Shown here in pieces: positions 26,546 through 35,439 of a stretch of DNA of 64,000 bases (the first letter of the stretch is position 1; every line of letters begins with the position of its first letter). The notes beneath the pieces are model-generated. The model worked only from the letters and a program-made list of their open reading frames with translations. It made no database searches and had not been told where the DNA came from. The translations under genes and the position numbers were made by a program. The DNA lies in assembly GCF_000688015.1 (NCBI RefSeq), contig NZ_JIAD01000001.1, positions 1,426,001 through 1,490,000 of the forward strand, written 5' to 3'. This DNA comes from Eubacterium sp. AB3007 (GTDB taxonomy: Bacteria > Bacillota > Clostridia > Peptostreptococcales > Anaerovoracaceae).

Positions 26546-27321
26546 CCATTTCCTCCCTCTCCGGCATCTTCAAACGGCCGCTTCCCCCGGAACACCCGGA
26601 TGTCCCCAAAGGTCACCTTCTGATCAGCATCCAGATAGTGTTCCCTCATCATCTGCAGCATGGAGGCAAAGGAGACCGATACGCTGTAGCGGTTCCCCTG
26701 TTCCGGTACCAGTTCCCGGAAGGAGACGTCCTTCTCTCCTGCCCGTTCGCTTTTCTGCAGGGTCTCGCGGATGAAGGTCATGCGGTTCTCGATGGTCTCC
26801 CGCTCCCGTTCCACCCTGGTGTAATTCCGGCGAGTCTCATCCAACCGACGCTTCCTCTGCAGGAACGCATGAAAGGCCTGGGCAAAATCATCGATGTCCA
26901 GCTGCAGGTACTCGTCCGGATTGTCCAAATAGATGGAAATATCTTCCTGGGGTTTCTCAAACACGCCCCGCTGCTTCTCTTCGCAGACCGCCAGAAGTTC
27001 GCTCTGCTGCTTGCACCGCTTGTAAGCCAGCAAGCGCTCTGCCAGCTCGCTCCGGGGATCCTCCACTCCCAGCACATCTCCTTCCGTCTGCGGCCTTGGC
27101 AGCATCATGCGGGACTTGATCTCGATCAGTTCCGCCGCCAGTACCATGAACTCCGAGGACAGCTCGATGTTATGCTCCCGCATCATCTCCAGATACTCCA
27201 GATATTGACTTGTGATCTCCGACACCTGGATATCATAGATGCTCATCTGAGCATTCTCGATCAGATATACCAGCAGGTCGAAAGGCCCCTCAAAGGTCCT
27301 CAGTCTGACTTTATAGCTCAT
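26542..27321 (-). CDS. scpA: Segregation and condensation protein A (kleisin)
   Basis: 259 residues. N-terminal FEGPFDLLVYLIENAQMSIYDIQVSEITSQYLEYL and the ELSSEFMVLAAELIEIKSRMMLPR segment bind the SMC neck; the middle is charged and helical; the C-terminal winged helix (VSFASMLQMMREHYL...VTFGDIRVFR) binds the SMC head. First gene of the scpAB unit. Confidence 0.95.
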   Translation of the reverse strand: MSYKVRLRTFEGPFDLLVYLIENAQMSIYDIQVSEITSQYLEYLEMMREHNIELSSEFMVLAAELIEIKSRMMLPRPQTEGDVLGVEDPRSELAERLLAYKRCKQQSELLAVCEEKQRGVFEKPQEDISIYLDNPDEYLQLDIDDFAQAFHAFLQRKRRLDETRRNYTRVERERETIENRMTFIRETLQKSERAGEKDVSFRELVPEQGNRYSVSVSFASMLQMMREHYLDADQKVTFGDIRVFRGKRPFEDAGEGGNG

Positions 27322-27334
27322 TCTCTGTCTCCAC

Positions 27335-27350
27335 GCACAAAGCTTTGTGC
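27335..27350. other. Perfect 16-bp palindrome containing ACAAAGCTTTGT
   Basis: GCACAAAGCTTTGTGC lies in the 30-bp gap between the scpA start and the EamA gene end. It is the longest of three palindromic copies of the over-represented word ACAAAGC in this window (the others are inside genes at 35751-35762 and 47839-47850). Confidence 0.8.
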
Positions 27351-27351
27351 A

Positions 27352-28251
27352 CTAGGCGCTGCGCTCCTCCAATCCAGTATGATAATTATAATACAGCAGT
27401 CCGATCACCACAACCACGGCACCGAGAATTTCCCAGGATGTCGGGATCTGGTGGAGGAAGAGCAGGCTCATGATGATGGCGAACACCGACTCGCCGGACT
27501 CCCAGGCCGACACGTAGAGGGAGTCCACGTAGCCGAAGCATAGGTTAAACACGGCGTGAGCGCCGATCTGGCAGACCAACGTCATGCCCACCAGAAGGAT
27601 GTAGTCGTGAGCGGAGTAGCCGAGCACCGGCGTACCCGTGGCAACGATGCCCACCGAGAAACAGACCCAGCAGGACAGGAAGCACAGGAACACATAGGTA
27701 GGGCCAGCCACGGTCTTGCGGACCTCGTTACCTACACAGAAGTACAGCCCCATGAACACCGCCGCCAGAAAAGCCAGCACGTCACCGGCGAAATTGCCGC
27801 TGGAGAGTTGGCTCTTGTCCAGCCCGGCCACCATGGCGCCGCCTAGCAGCGCCAGCACGATGCCCATGATTGGTCGGCGGCCGACATGCTTCTTCAGGAC
27901 GAACAGGGTGATGAGAAGCACCACCAGCGGGTGCAACGCAGCCAACACGACGGCGCTGGCGATGTTGGTCATCTTGACGGCGTTGAACCAGGTGAAGAAG
28001 TGGCCGAACAGGAAAGCGCCCGCCACGAAGGACCAGATGAGTTCCTTCCGGCTCAACGCCTTCAATTCCTCCCGGCGGTTGAGCAGCACTGGCACCGCAA
28101 AGAAAGGCAGTCCCATGGTCAGCCGCCAGAAGCCGATGGCCATGGACGGCGCCTGAATGGCTGCGCCAAAGATACCCGAAGACGATCCCGCCACCACCGC
28201 CAGTACCACGATGATCTTGACATATCTCTCCAAAAAATTCTTCCGTTCCAT
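27352..28251 (-). CDS. DMT-superfamily (EamA) transporter
   Basis: 299 residues, ten predicted helices in two EamA repeats (SSSGIFGAAIQAPSMAIGFWRLTMGLPFF in the first, GDVLAFLAAVFMGLYFCVGNEVRK in the second). Exporter of an unknown metabolite. It begins directly after the mtnA stop with no gap, so the two are translated together; a link to methylthio-sugar or methionine salvage products is possible but unproven. Confidence 0.88.
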   Translation of the reverse strand: MERKNFLERYVKIIVVLAVVAGSSSGIFGAAIQAPSMAIGFWRLTMGLPFFAVPVLLNRREELKALSRKELIWSFVAGAFLFGHFFTWFNAVKMTNIASAVVLAALHPLVVLLITLFVLKKHVGRRPIMGIVLALLGGAMVAGLDKSQLSSGNFAGDVLAFLAAVFMGLYFCVGNEVRKTVAGPTYVFLCFLSCWVCFSVGIVATGTPVLGYSAHDYILLVGMTLVCQIGAHAVFNLCFGYVDSLYVSAWESGESVFAIIMSLLFLHQIPTSWEILGAVVVVIGLLYYNYHTGLEERSA

Positions 28252-29301
28252 TTATCTCTCCATGATCTCCTTCAAACTGTCGGTATAGGGCGGGTAAGCG
28301 ATCCCCTTCTCCGTGATCACCGCAGTAATGTATTCCGCAGGAGTCACGTCGAAGGAAGGGTTATAGGTCTTGATGCCTTCCGGTGCCATGGGTTCCTTGT
28401 ACCACATCTGATAGATCTCCTTCCCGTCCCGGAGCTCGATCTCGATGTCCTCCCCCTTCTCACACTCCAGGTCGATGGTGGAGGTAGGCACAAACATGTA
28501 AAAGGGAATCCCGTATTCTCTGGCCAGAATGGCCACTCCGGAGGTTCCGATCTTGTTGGCACCGTCCCCGTTGGCGGCCATGCGGTCACAGCCGACCACC
28601 ACGGCATCGATCCAGCCGTTCTTCATGACCTGGGAGGCCATGTTGTCGCAGATCAGTGTCACGTCAACGCCGGCCTTCATCAGTTCCCAGGCTGTCAGCC
28701 GTGCCCCCTGCAGGGCTGGCCGTGTCTCATCTGCGAACACACGGAACCCGTAATCCTTCTCCTGTCCCAGGTAGATGGGAGACAGACTGGTCCCGTACTT
28801 GGCAGTAGCCAGTGTTCCTGCATTGCAATGGGTCAGAATACCCATGCCCGGTTTCAACAGGCTCAGTCCATACTCGCCCATACGACGGCAGGAGGCCTCG
28901 TCCTCCTTACGGATCGCGGTAGCTTCCTCGTACAGAAGCCGCTTGGCGCCGCTCACGCTTCCCTCGTAGGAAGCCAGCTTCTCCTCCATCCGGTTCAGCG
29001 CCCAGCTCAGGTTCACCGCTGTAGGCCGCGCCTTCGCCAGGTAGAGCGCTGTCTCGTGGACCTCATGGCGGAAATCCGCAAGATCCCGTCCTTCGTAGTC
29101 CAGCATAGAAATATAAAGCCCGCAGGCTGCAGCGATGCCGATGGCCGGAGCCCCTCTGACTTTCATTTTCTTGATGGCCACAAAGACGTCTTCCTTGCCG
29201 AACATTTCGATGTACTTCTCCTCCCCGGGAAGCCTTGTCTGGTCCAGGACCAGCATCTGGCGCTCCGAGAACCTGATCGGTACGATCTCTTCTACTTTCA
29301 T
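28252..29301 (-). CDS. mtnA: S-methyl-5-thioribose-1-phosphate isomerase
   Basis: 349 residues from the ATG at 29301 (GGAGG just upstream; the TTG 12 bases earlier overlaps that site). Converts methylthioribose 1-phosphate to the ribulose form in methionine salvage. RGAPAIGIAAACGLYI, the catalytic Cys in ILTHCNAGTLATAKYGT, and Asp in VVVGCDRMAANGDGANKIGT are intact. No other methionine-salvage gene is adjacent; an aldolase-like protein that could use the product is at 6522-7739, but the distance makes this speculative. Confidence 0.94.
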   Translation of the reverse strand: MKVEEIVPIRFSERQMLVLDQTRLPGEEKYIEMFGKEDVFVAIKKMKVRGAPAIGIAAACGLYISMLDYEGRDLADFRHEVHETALYLAKARPTAVNLSWALNRMEEKLASYEGSVSGAKRLLYEEATAIRKEDEASCRRMGEYGLSLLKPGMGILTHCNAGTLATAKYGTSLSPIYLGQEKDYGFRVFADETRPALQGARLTAWELMKAGVDVTLICDNMASQVMKNGWIDAVVVGCDRMAANGDGANKIGTSGVAILAREYGIPFYMFVPTSTIDLECEKGEDIEIELRDGKEIYQMWYKEPMAPEGIKTYNPSFDVTPAEYITAVITEKGIAYPPYTDSLKEIMER

Positions 29302-29408
29302 ATATGCCTCCAATATAACGGGCGTAGATCGCCCGTGGATTTACGTAACAAATTATTATATCATTTTCCTACCAACGGTGCAACCTCCGAAAGGGACTCC
29401 CGCGGGTA

Positions 29409-29437
29409 TTGCACTGCCGCCCACGCCGTGATACAAT
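29409..29437 (+). promoter_or_regulatory. Promoter of the PhzF-family gene
   Basis: TTGCAC (29409-29414) and TACAAT (29432-29437) with a 17-bp spacer, 32 bases upstream of the ATG; AAGGAGG precedes the start. Confidence 0.75.
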
Positions 29438-29469
29438 GAATAAAGATACAAGATAAGGAGGTATCCACC

Positions 29470-30342
29470 ATGAGATTTCTGATCGTAGATGCATTCACCG
29501 AGACCACCTTCGGCGGCAATCCGGCCGGAGTTGTTCTCCTGGGAAACCAGGACTTTCCGGAGGATGAGATCATGCGAAAGACGGCAGCAGAGCTGCGCTA
29601 TTCTGAAACGGCATTCATCAAGCAACTGGGCCCGACAGAGTTCCAGATCCGGTATTTCACACCCGCCGCGGAGGTAGAGCTTTGTGGTCACGCCACCATC
29701 GGCTCCTTCTGCGCGCTGCAGCACCTGGGCATCATCAAGGATGGAGATATCTGCACCAACCACACCCTGTCTGGCGACCTTGCGATCAACGTCAGCAACG
29801 GATTCGTCATGATGGATATGGCCGAGCCGAAGGACCTGGGTACCATCGAGACCCAGGAGGCACTGAAGGAACTGTATGATATCATGGGCGCAGACTGCGA
29901 TCCCCTTGCCCTGGATCTGAGGCCGCAGCTGATTTCCACCGGGCTTCCGGACATCATGATGCCGCTGCCGACCCGGGAGGCGCTGAACAGCATGGAACCG
30001 GATATGAAGGCTTTGTCCGCTCTGTCAGAGCACTATCAGGTCACGGGTGTACACGCTTTCACCCTGGACACCGAGGAAGGTGCCACCGCCCACACCCGGA
30101 ACTTTGCGCCGCTGTATGACATCGACGAGGAGGCCGCCACCGGCACCTCCAGCGGGGCTCTGACCTACTACCTCTATCTGAACAACATCATCGGCCCGCA
30201 GGATGCCTGCAAGTTCATCCAAGGGGAGGCCATGGATCGGCCATCCATCATCCTGTCCCAGCTGGATGCCGCGCTGGATCCCTGCAAGATCAAGGTCGGC
30301 GGGAGCGCCGTGGTGCTGGCCGAGGGAGAGATCCATATTTAG
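29470..30342 (+). CDS. PhzF-family isomerase/epimerase
   Basis: 290 residues, two similar halves of the diaminopimelate-epimerase fold. FGGNPAGVVLL at the start, the catalytic Glu in LRYSETAFI, the RYFTPAAEVELCGHATIGS segment and TGTSSGALTYYLYLNN near the end identify the family. PhzF isomerises dihydro-hydroxyanthranilate in phenazine producers, but most members, as probably this one, have unknown substrates. No phenazine genes are present. Monocistronic. Confidence 0.93.
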   Translation: MRFLIVDAFTETTFGGNPAGVVLLGNQDFPEDEIMRKTAAELRYSETAFIKQLGPTEFQIRYFTPAAEVELCGHATIGSFCALQHLGIIKDGDICTNHTLSGDLAINVSNGFVMMDMAEPKDLGTIETQEALKELYDIMGADCDPLALDLRPQLISTGLPDIMMPLPTREALNSMEPDMKALSALSEHYQVTGVHAFTLDTEEGATAHTRNFAPLYDIDEEAATGTSSGALTYYLYLNNIIGPQDACKFIQGEAMDRPSIILSQLDAALDPCKIKVGGSAVVLAEGEIHI

Positions 30343-30504
30343 ACCGGCTCGCTTTCGACAGGGGTGCCTTACGCCCCCTCATGACAGGGGCGCCGCCCCT
30401 TTTCGGCCGCATGGATGCTGTATGTACCGGCTATTTTCGAATAGCATAGTGGCGTCACCACTAACAAAACAGGCTCTAGCCCACAATATGGCGGCTAAAG
30501 CCCG

Positions 30505-30540
30505 GACAGGTAGTGGCGACGCCACTATTTTTTTCGCCAA
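30505..30540 (+). terminator. Terminator in the PhzF-MATE gap
   Basis: TAGTGGCG-A-CGCCACTA is followed by TTTTTTT. An earlier related copy TAGTGGCGTCACCACTA sits at about 30448. The 30343-30601 gap holds these and CAGGGGCG-type GC hairpins but no gene. Confidence 0.65.
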
Positions 30541-30601
30541 ACAACCATTACCACGCTCGGCTGGCGCCCTCCGCGCTCAGCTGGCACCCGTCGCAATCCG
30601 G

Positions 30602-31951
30602 TCACAGGTCCCGGATCACGGTATTCATCCATTTCCTGGAACGTATACGGAAGATGTAGATGATGCTCTCTGTCACCTCGGTCAGGCGCATGCAGAGCAC
30701 CGCCAGGTAGATGGGCAGGTGCCACCAGAGAGAAGCCGCAAAGGCGATGGGTACGGCAATGAGCCAGATGCACAGGATCTCTGTACGGGCGGCAAAGGCC
30801 GTATCGCCGCCGCCCCGGAGCACACCGGTCGTACAGATACCGGAAAACAGCACGATGAACAGAGTTCCACCGATGACCAGTACCGTCCGAAAGGCATAGG
30901 TCAGGCCCAGGGGAGACAGGGCGAACAGGTGTACCAGCGGCCAGGCGGCCAGCATGAGGGCGCCGCCAAACACAAGGCCTACCACGATCCCTACTTTCAA
31001 CAGTTTCTTGGCCAACTCGTAGGCGTACTCATGGTCCCCTTCTCCCAGCTTCTCTCCCACCAGGATCAGGGCCGCATCTCCCACACTGAAGGCGGCAAAA
31101 CTGAAGATCTGACGAACGGATTCCGAGGCCTGATACGCCGCATACGAGGTGGTCCCCATACGGGAGAAGGCCGCTACGTACATGGATGTACCGATGGACC
31201 ACAGCAATTCGTTGAGGGTGGTGGGGATGGCGTTCTTCACGATCCGATGCATCAATTCCGGGCTCCATCCGAAGAATGCCCGCAGGGACCCGCGCAAAGG
31301 GCTTTGGGCACGGAAGGCGAAGAACAGCATGAGGCAGAGCCCAAGCGCTCTGGCGCAGACCGTGGCGATGGCCGCGCCGCTGATCCCCATTGCCGGGAAT
31401 CCCAATTTTCCGAAGATCAGGATGTAGTTCAGGATCGTGTTGGTGGAAAACATGACCACGCCGGACATCAGGGGAACGGTGGGGCGCTGGATGGCCTTGA
31501 AGGCGATCTCAAAGGGTGCGCTCACCGCCACCATCAGGAAGCACACCGTACAGATACGCAGGTAAGGCATGGCCAGGTACTTGACATGTGGCTCCTCGGT
31601 GTAAATGTTCAGGATCTGTTCCGGGAAGAGTAATGTCCCCACGAAAAAAATAAGGCTGATCCCCATGGCCACCGTCATCGCAAACCCGGTGCTCTTCCGG
31701 ATGTTGGCGAAGTCTCCTTTCCCGTAGAACTGGGCAAGGAAGGTAGATGTACCACTGTTGAAGCCAAACAAGAATAAATAATGAATAAAATAGATCTGAG
31801 AGCCGATGCCCACCGCTGCCAACTCTGCCTCTCCCAGGGAACCCACCATCAGGTTGTCCACCAGGTTCAGGGTAGCTGCCACACTGCCCTGGATGGCAAT
31901 GGGCACGGCGATCCGCACCAGTTTCTTCAGCAGAAATCGGTTGTCGATCAT
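30602..31951 (-). CDS. MATE-family efflux transporter
   Basis: 449 residues, about 12 transmembrane helices in two bundles. LVRIAVPIAIQGSVAATLNLVDNLMVGSLGEAELAAVGI at the N-terminus and a similar repeat at about residues 230-280 (NAIPTTLNELLWSIGTSMYVAAFSRMG) are typical. Na+ or H+ coupled export of drugs or metabolites. Start overlaps the end of the tagO-like gene by 4 bases. Confidence 0.93.
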   Translation of the reverse strand: MIDNRFLLKKLVRIAVPIAIQGSVAATLNLVDNLMVGSLGEAELAAVGIGSQIYFIHYLFLFGFNSGTSTFLAQFYGKGDFANIRKSTGFAMTVAMGISLIFFVGTLLFPEQILNIYTEEPHVKYLAMPYLRICTVCFLMVAVSAPFEIAFKAIQRPTVPLMSGVVMFSTNTILNYILIFGKLGFPAMGISGAAIATVCARALGLCLMLFFAFRAQSPLRGSLRAFFGWSPELMHRIVKNAIPTTLNELLWSIGTSMYVAAFSRMGTTSYAAYQASESVRQIFSFAAFSVGDAALILVGEKLGEGDHEYAYELAKKLLKVGIVVGLVFGGALMLAAWPLVHLFALSPLGLTYAFRTVLVIGGTLFIVLFSGICTTGVLRGGGDTAFAARTEILCIWLIAVPIAFAASLWWHLPIYLAVLCMRLTEVTESIIYIFRIRSRKWMNTVIRDL

Positions 31952-33060
31952 CGGATTCGCCCATCCTTTCGTGCTTTTCTCTCTTCCTTCTCAATGTTGA
32001 CCGCCTTGATCTTCGGCATCTTGTGGTTGTGGTTCGGATCCGTCAGGAATACGTACAGGTATATGCAGGCGATGATCACCAGCACAAAAGCGTCTTTGAT
32101 GAGTTCTCTGCTCATAAGCACCGCCGCCATTCCCATGACACCGGAGATCCCGTACAGCATCAGCACTGCCCGGCGCTGTCCGTATCCGGATTCCATCAGT
32201 CGGTGGTGGAGGTGTCCTTTGTCGGCCTGCATGATCGGCCGCTTGTTGATCACTCTGCGGAAAATGGCAAAGAAGGTGTCAAAGATTGGAATGCCCAGCA
32301 CCATCACCGGTACCACCACAGCGATCAGGGTAGACCTCTTCAGGGGGCCAACCACTGACAGAACAGCAATCATAAACCCAAGGAACAGTGATCCGCCATC
32401 GCCCAGGAAGGTTTTGGCCGGGTAGAAATTATATGGCAGGAACCCGAGGGAACCACCCGCCACTGCCATCATGCCCATGCACACTAACATGAACCCGAAC
32501 TTGTCTCCGTGGATATAAGCCACGTAAGCAATGCTCAGGGAAGCGATGGCCGCCACCCCTGCAGCCAGCCCGTCCAACCCATCGATAAGGTTGATGGTAT
32601 TGGTGATCCCCACGATCCAGAGCACCGTCACAATAAAACAAAGCGCAACCCCAAAGCGCAGGTGTCCCTCGCCGCTGAAGTTGGTGATGAATTCGATTCT
32701 AAGTCCCAGGGTGTACATCAGGATGGCGATCGCAAACTGCCCCGCAAACTTGATTCCCGGCCGGAGATCTTTGAGATCATCCCAGACCCCCAGAGCGTAC
32801 ATGAGCGCGCCACCCAGCACTGCCGCCATCATGCGCTCATTGCCGTTGGCAAAAATCAGGATCGAAAGCGTCGTTCCAAGGAAAACAGCCATCCCCCCAA
32901 ACCGCGGCATGGCTTTTGTGTGCATTCTTCGGTTGTCCTTCGGTATGTCCATTGCGCCGATCTTCGGAGCCAGCCAGATCGACAGCGGCGTCATGAACAC
33001 CGATACGATCAGCGAGATGAAGAACGACAAGAAGACAGTGAGATGTCCGATCTCTCCCAT
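31948..33060 (-). CDS. Undecaprenyl-phosphate GlcNAc-1-phosphate transferase (TagO/WecA/MraY family)
   Basis: 370 residues, about 11 transmembrane helices. It loads a sugar 1-phosphate onto undecaprenyl phosphate, starting wall teichoic acid or another cell-wall glycopolymer. MPRFGGMAVFLG, the catalytic NLIDGLDGLAAGV and FLGDGGSLFLGF segments and HLHHRLMESGYGQRRAV (the HHH/R loop of TagO/WecA members) are clear. The C-terminal tail is basic (MPKIKAVNIEKEERKARKDG). Confidence 0.92.
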   Translation of the reverse strand: MGEIGHLTVFLSFFISLIVSVFMTPLSIWLAPKIGAMDIPKDNRRMHTKAMPRFGGMAVFLGTTLSILIFANGNERMMAAVLGGALMYALGVWDDLKDLRPGIKFAGQFAIAILMYTLGLRIEFITNFSGEGHLRFGVALCFIVTVLWIVGITNTINLIDGLDGLAAGVAAIASLSIAYVAYIHGDKFGFMLVCMGMMAVAGGSLGFLPYNFYPAKTFLGDGGSLFLGFMIAVLSVVGPLKRSTLIAVVVPVMVLGIPIFDTFFAIFRRVINKRPIMQADKGHLHHRLMESGYGQRRAVLMLYGISGVMGMAAVLMSRELIKDAFVLVIIACIYLYVFLTDPNHNHKMPKIKAVNIEKEERKARKDGRIR

Positions 33061-33091
33061 AGGTTCCCTCTATATCAATATAAACAGTAAT

Positions 33092-33571
33092 CTACTTGTC
33101 TTTCGCGAGTTTATCCAGAGTGACCACTTTCAGTCCTGCCTCGTCCAGGATATCCCTGGCCAGATCATCCGGATACCCTTCCCTCACCACGATTCGGGAG
33201 ATCCCCGCATTGATGATCATCTTGGAACAGATGGCACAGGGCTGGTGAGTGATGTAAATCGAGCCCCCATCCACACTTTGGCCCAGTACGGCCGCCTGGA
33301 TGATGGCGTTCTGCTCCGCATGCAGCGCACGGCAAAGCTCATGTCGCTCTCCTGACGGGACGTTCAGTTCCTCCCGCAGGCAACCACCGATTTCCGCACA
33401 GTGCTTGAGACCTCGGGGTGCCCCATTGTATCCGGTAGCGATCACATGCTTGTTCTGGACGATCACCGCCCCCACATGTCTGCGCAGGCAGGTAGACCGC
33501 TGCGATGTCAGCTCCGCCATCTGCATAAAATATTCATCCCAGGAAATTCTGGTGTCCTCGATGTATGCCAT
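33092..33571 (-). CDS. Deoxycytidylate deaminase family protein
   Basis: 159 residues. The zinc site is HAEQNAI and PCAICSKMI (HAE and PCxxC), and [25 protein letters not shown] is typical of dCMP deaminase/ComEB. It produces dUMP for thymidylate synthesis. The gene lies between truA and the tagO-like gene, with short gaps, and is probably co-transcribed. Confidence 0.93.
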   Translation of the reverse strand: MAYIEDTRISWDEYFMQMAELTSQRSTCLRRHVGAVIVQNKHVIATGYNGAPRGLKHCAEIGGCLREELNVPSGERHELCRALHAEQNAIIQAAVLGQSVDGGSIYITHQPCAICSKMIINAGISRIVVREGYPDDLARDILDEAGLKVVTLDKLAKDK

Positions 33572-33592
33572 CTATCTTTCTCCTTATTGCCT

Positions 33593-34360
33593 TCAGTAGA
33601 ACACTTCCACCAGGTACAGTCCCTGGGGCGGCGCCGTGTGCCCCGCGTTTCTGCGGTCCTTGCTCTCGATAATGCGCCCGACCTCCTCTGCGGAGATCCT
33701 TCCGATGCCCACATCCACCAGCGTGCCGGTGATGATCCTGACCATATTGTACAGGAATCCGTCTCCGGACACCTCGATGGCAATATCCAACCCCTCTTCC
33801 ACCGGAATCTCCCGGATGGTCAGGGCCTGGATCGTCCGCACCGTGGTCTCCCTGGGCGTTCCCCCCGCCGCCTGAAAACAGGCAAAATCGTGGGTCCCTA
33901 CGATCTGCGCAGCCGCTCTCTTCATCGCCGCTGTGTCCAGCTGATCCCTCACGTGGTAGCGGTAGTCGCTGAGAAACACCGGCATCCCGGCTCCGCAACG
34001 GATCATATATCGATACTTCTTGCCTTTCGCATCGAACCTGGCATGAAATCCCATCGGTCTTTCCTCTGCCGACACGATGCGAAGATCTCCGTCCTTCCCG
34101 ATGCGCGAAAAATGGTCATTGACCGCCCTGGCGATCCGGTCGGTAGGGATGCCGAACTCCCCATGAAAGGTGGCACACTGTCCCAGTGCATGCACCCCCG
34201 CATCCGTCCGGCTAGTTCCATCAATGCGGATCTCCTGCGCACAAAGCCTGCTCAGCGCCTTCTCCAGTTCCCCCTGAACAGTCCGCCTCTCCGGCTGCCT
34301 CTGCCAGCCCGAGAAATGCGTGCCATCATATTCTATCTTCAGCAAGATGTTTCTTTCCAT
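33593..34360 (-). CDS. truA: tRNA pseudouridine synthase A
   Basis: 255 residues from the ATG at 34360. The longer open frame to 34417 is only read-through from the neighbouring inverted repeat. Ribosome binding site is weak. LKIEYDGTHFSGWQRQP, the catalytic Asp in GTSRTDAGVHALGQ, and GFLYNMVRIITGTLVDVG are intact. It modifies positions 38-40 in tRNA anticodon stems. Confidence 0.95.
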   Translation of the reverse strand: MERNILLKIEYDGTHFSGWQRQPERRTVQGELEKALSRLCAQEIRIDGTSRTDAGVHALGQCATFHGEFGIPTDRIARAVNDHFSRIGKDGDLRIVSAEERPMGFHARFDAKGKKYRYMIRCGAGMPVFLSDYRYHVRDQLDTAAMKRAAAQIVGTHDFACFQAAGGTPRETTVRTIQALTIREIPVEEGLDIAIEVSGDGFLYNMVRIITGTLVDVGIGRISAEEVGRIIESKDRRNAGHTAPPQGLYLVEVFY

Positions 34361-34386
34361 TTCATTATTATACCAACTACTAGCGG

Positions 34387-34482
34387 GTGTGTCAAAGGGG
34401 ACGGTTCTTTTTGACACTTTTTCTGCAGTGGCAGAAATGTGTCAAAAAGAACCGTCCCCTTTGACACACCCTTTGACACACC
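34387..34482. repeat. REP-like long inverted repeat
   Basis: A 31-bp arm (34387-34417, core GGGGACGGTTCTTTTTGACA) is repeated exactly in reverse complement at 34439-34469. The 21-bp loop itself contains TTTCTGC...GCAGAAA, so the stem nearly continues to the tip. A further CCCTTTGACACACC copy follows at 34469-34482. The GGGACGGTTCTTTTTGACAC word is familiar from intergenic repeats in many Bacillota and other bacteria. It lies between the prepilin peptidase and truA genes and could also act as a terminator. Confidence 0.85.
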
Positions 34483-34486
34483 TTTG

Positions 34487-35206
34487 CTACAGAGTGATAT
34501 ACACCTCCGGCACTCCCCAAAGGAAAACCAGATACACCGCCGCGGCTGCCGTGATGTACGGAACCATGGGCAGGTAAGCCCCTTTCTTTACTTTCTTCCT
34601 GAGGGTCAGTGTCAGGAAGTGCACAGCAGCCAGCACTGTGGCCATCACGAACACTATCAAGATCCCATAGGGACCAAGTACGAACCCCAGCGCCCCAAAA
34701 AGCTTGATGTCGCCTCCGCCCACTGTCTCTTTCCTGTACAAGACCTTCCCGATCAAGGCTTCCAATCCCATAAGCCCCAATCCTATCAGCATCCCAAAAA
34801 CACAGTGCTTCCAATCATCATAATAAGGAATGTATCCCACTGCCGTGATCGCGGTCAGGACTACAAGCTGGTCCGGTACGATCTGGTATTTGATGTCTCC
34901 GATGGCCATCTCCAGCAACAGCCAGATGGTGCAAAGCGCCGGAACAGCGAACCGCACGTCATCTCTCACCAACATAATCCCGATGATCACGAACCCGATG
35001 GTGAACACCACCTTCCAGGGCCAGGACTTGATGCGCTGCGTATACGGGTCTGTCATCTCCGGTGTTGGGTCCTGCCCATAGTCGCAGAACCACTTCGCCG
35101 GCATCCTGTTGAAACAGTACACCGCACCGCACCCCAAAATCACTGCCGCAATCACCGCACCGGTGCACTCCAATAATACGATCAAATATGGGATCATGGA
35201 TTCCAT
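34487..35206 (-). CDS. A24-family prepilin peptidase
   Basis: 239 residues with six or seven transmembrane helices. Aspartyl membrane protease of the type IV prepilin peptidase family: the two catalytic aspartates are in GDIKYQIVPD and GGGDIKLFGALG (GxGD). The N-terminal cytoplasmic methylase domain with zinc cysteines is absent, as in short FppA-like members. No pilin or secretion genes are nearby, so its substrates must be encoded elsewhere. Confidence 0.9.
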   Translation of the reverse strand: MESMIPYLIVLLECTGAVIAAVILGCGAVYCFNRMPAKWFCDYGQDPTPEMTDPYTQRIKSWPWKVVFTIGFVIIGIMLVRDDVRFAVPALCTIWLLLEMAIGDIKYQIVPDQLVVLTAITAVGYIPYYDDWKHCVFGMLIGLGLMGLEALIGKVLYRKETVGGGDIKLFGALGFVLGPYGILIVFVMATVLAAVHFLTLTLRKKVKKGAYLPMVPYITAAAAVYLVFLWGVPEVYITL

Positions 35207-35439
35207 ACACTTGCCTCCCTGTTTTCATTCTACCCCACATTCCAGGCTTTGTCCATGAACCCGGAAGGGTTTTCGACATTTCGCTATAGTTACGTTGATC
35301 TGTAGAACGATTCAGATCTATTTTCCACATAACCACATTTCCACCCATCAAATGTAGAACTATCCACACCGAAAATTCCACATTCCAGAGCGAACACTAT
35401 CGGCATGTGGAATCCCCCAGGGATCATTGTCTGCGAACG
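35207..35439. other. Intergenic stretch with repeated TTCCACAT words
   Basis: No gene. CCACATTCCAG occurs twice (about 35236 and 35389), TTCCACAT and ATGTGGAA recur near 35331, 35387 and 35404, and TGTAGAAC occurs twice (about 35302 and 35355). This is another example of a short word repeated in both orientations. Confidence 0.4.

Noticed and set aside
29470..30342. Phenazine biosynthesis
   Set aside because: Only the PhzF-family isomerase is present; most family members occur outside phenazine clusters.
30203..31633. Plus-strand open frame of 476 codons opposite the MATE gene
   Set aside because: Antisense shadow of a well-supported transporter; no ribosome binding site or family similarity.
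34361..34417. N-terminal extension of TruA (MSKRTVPFDTP...)
   Set aside because: It is translated from the inverted repeat; TruA homology starts at the ATG at 34360.
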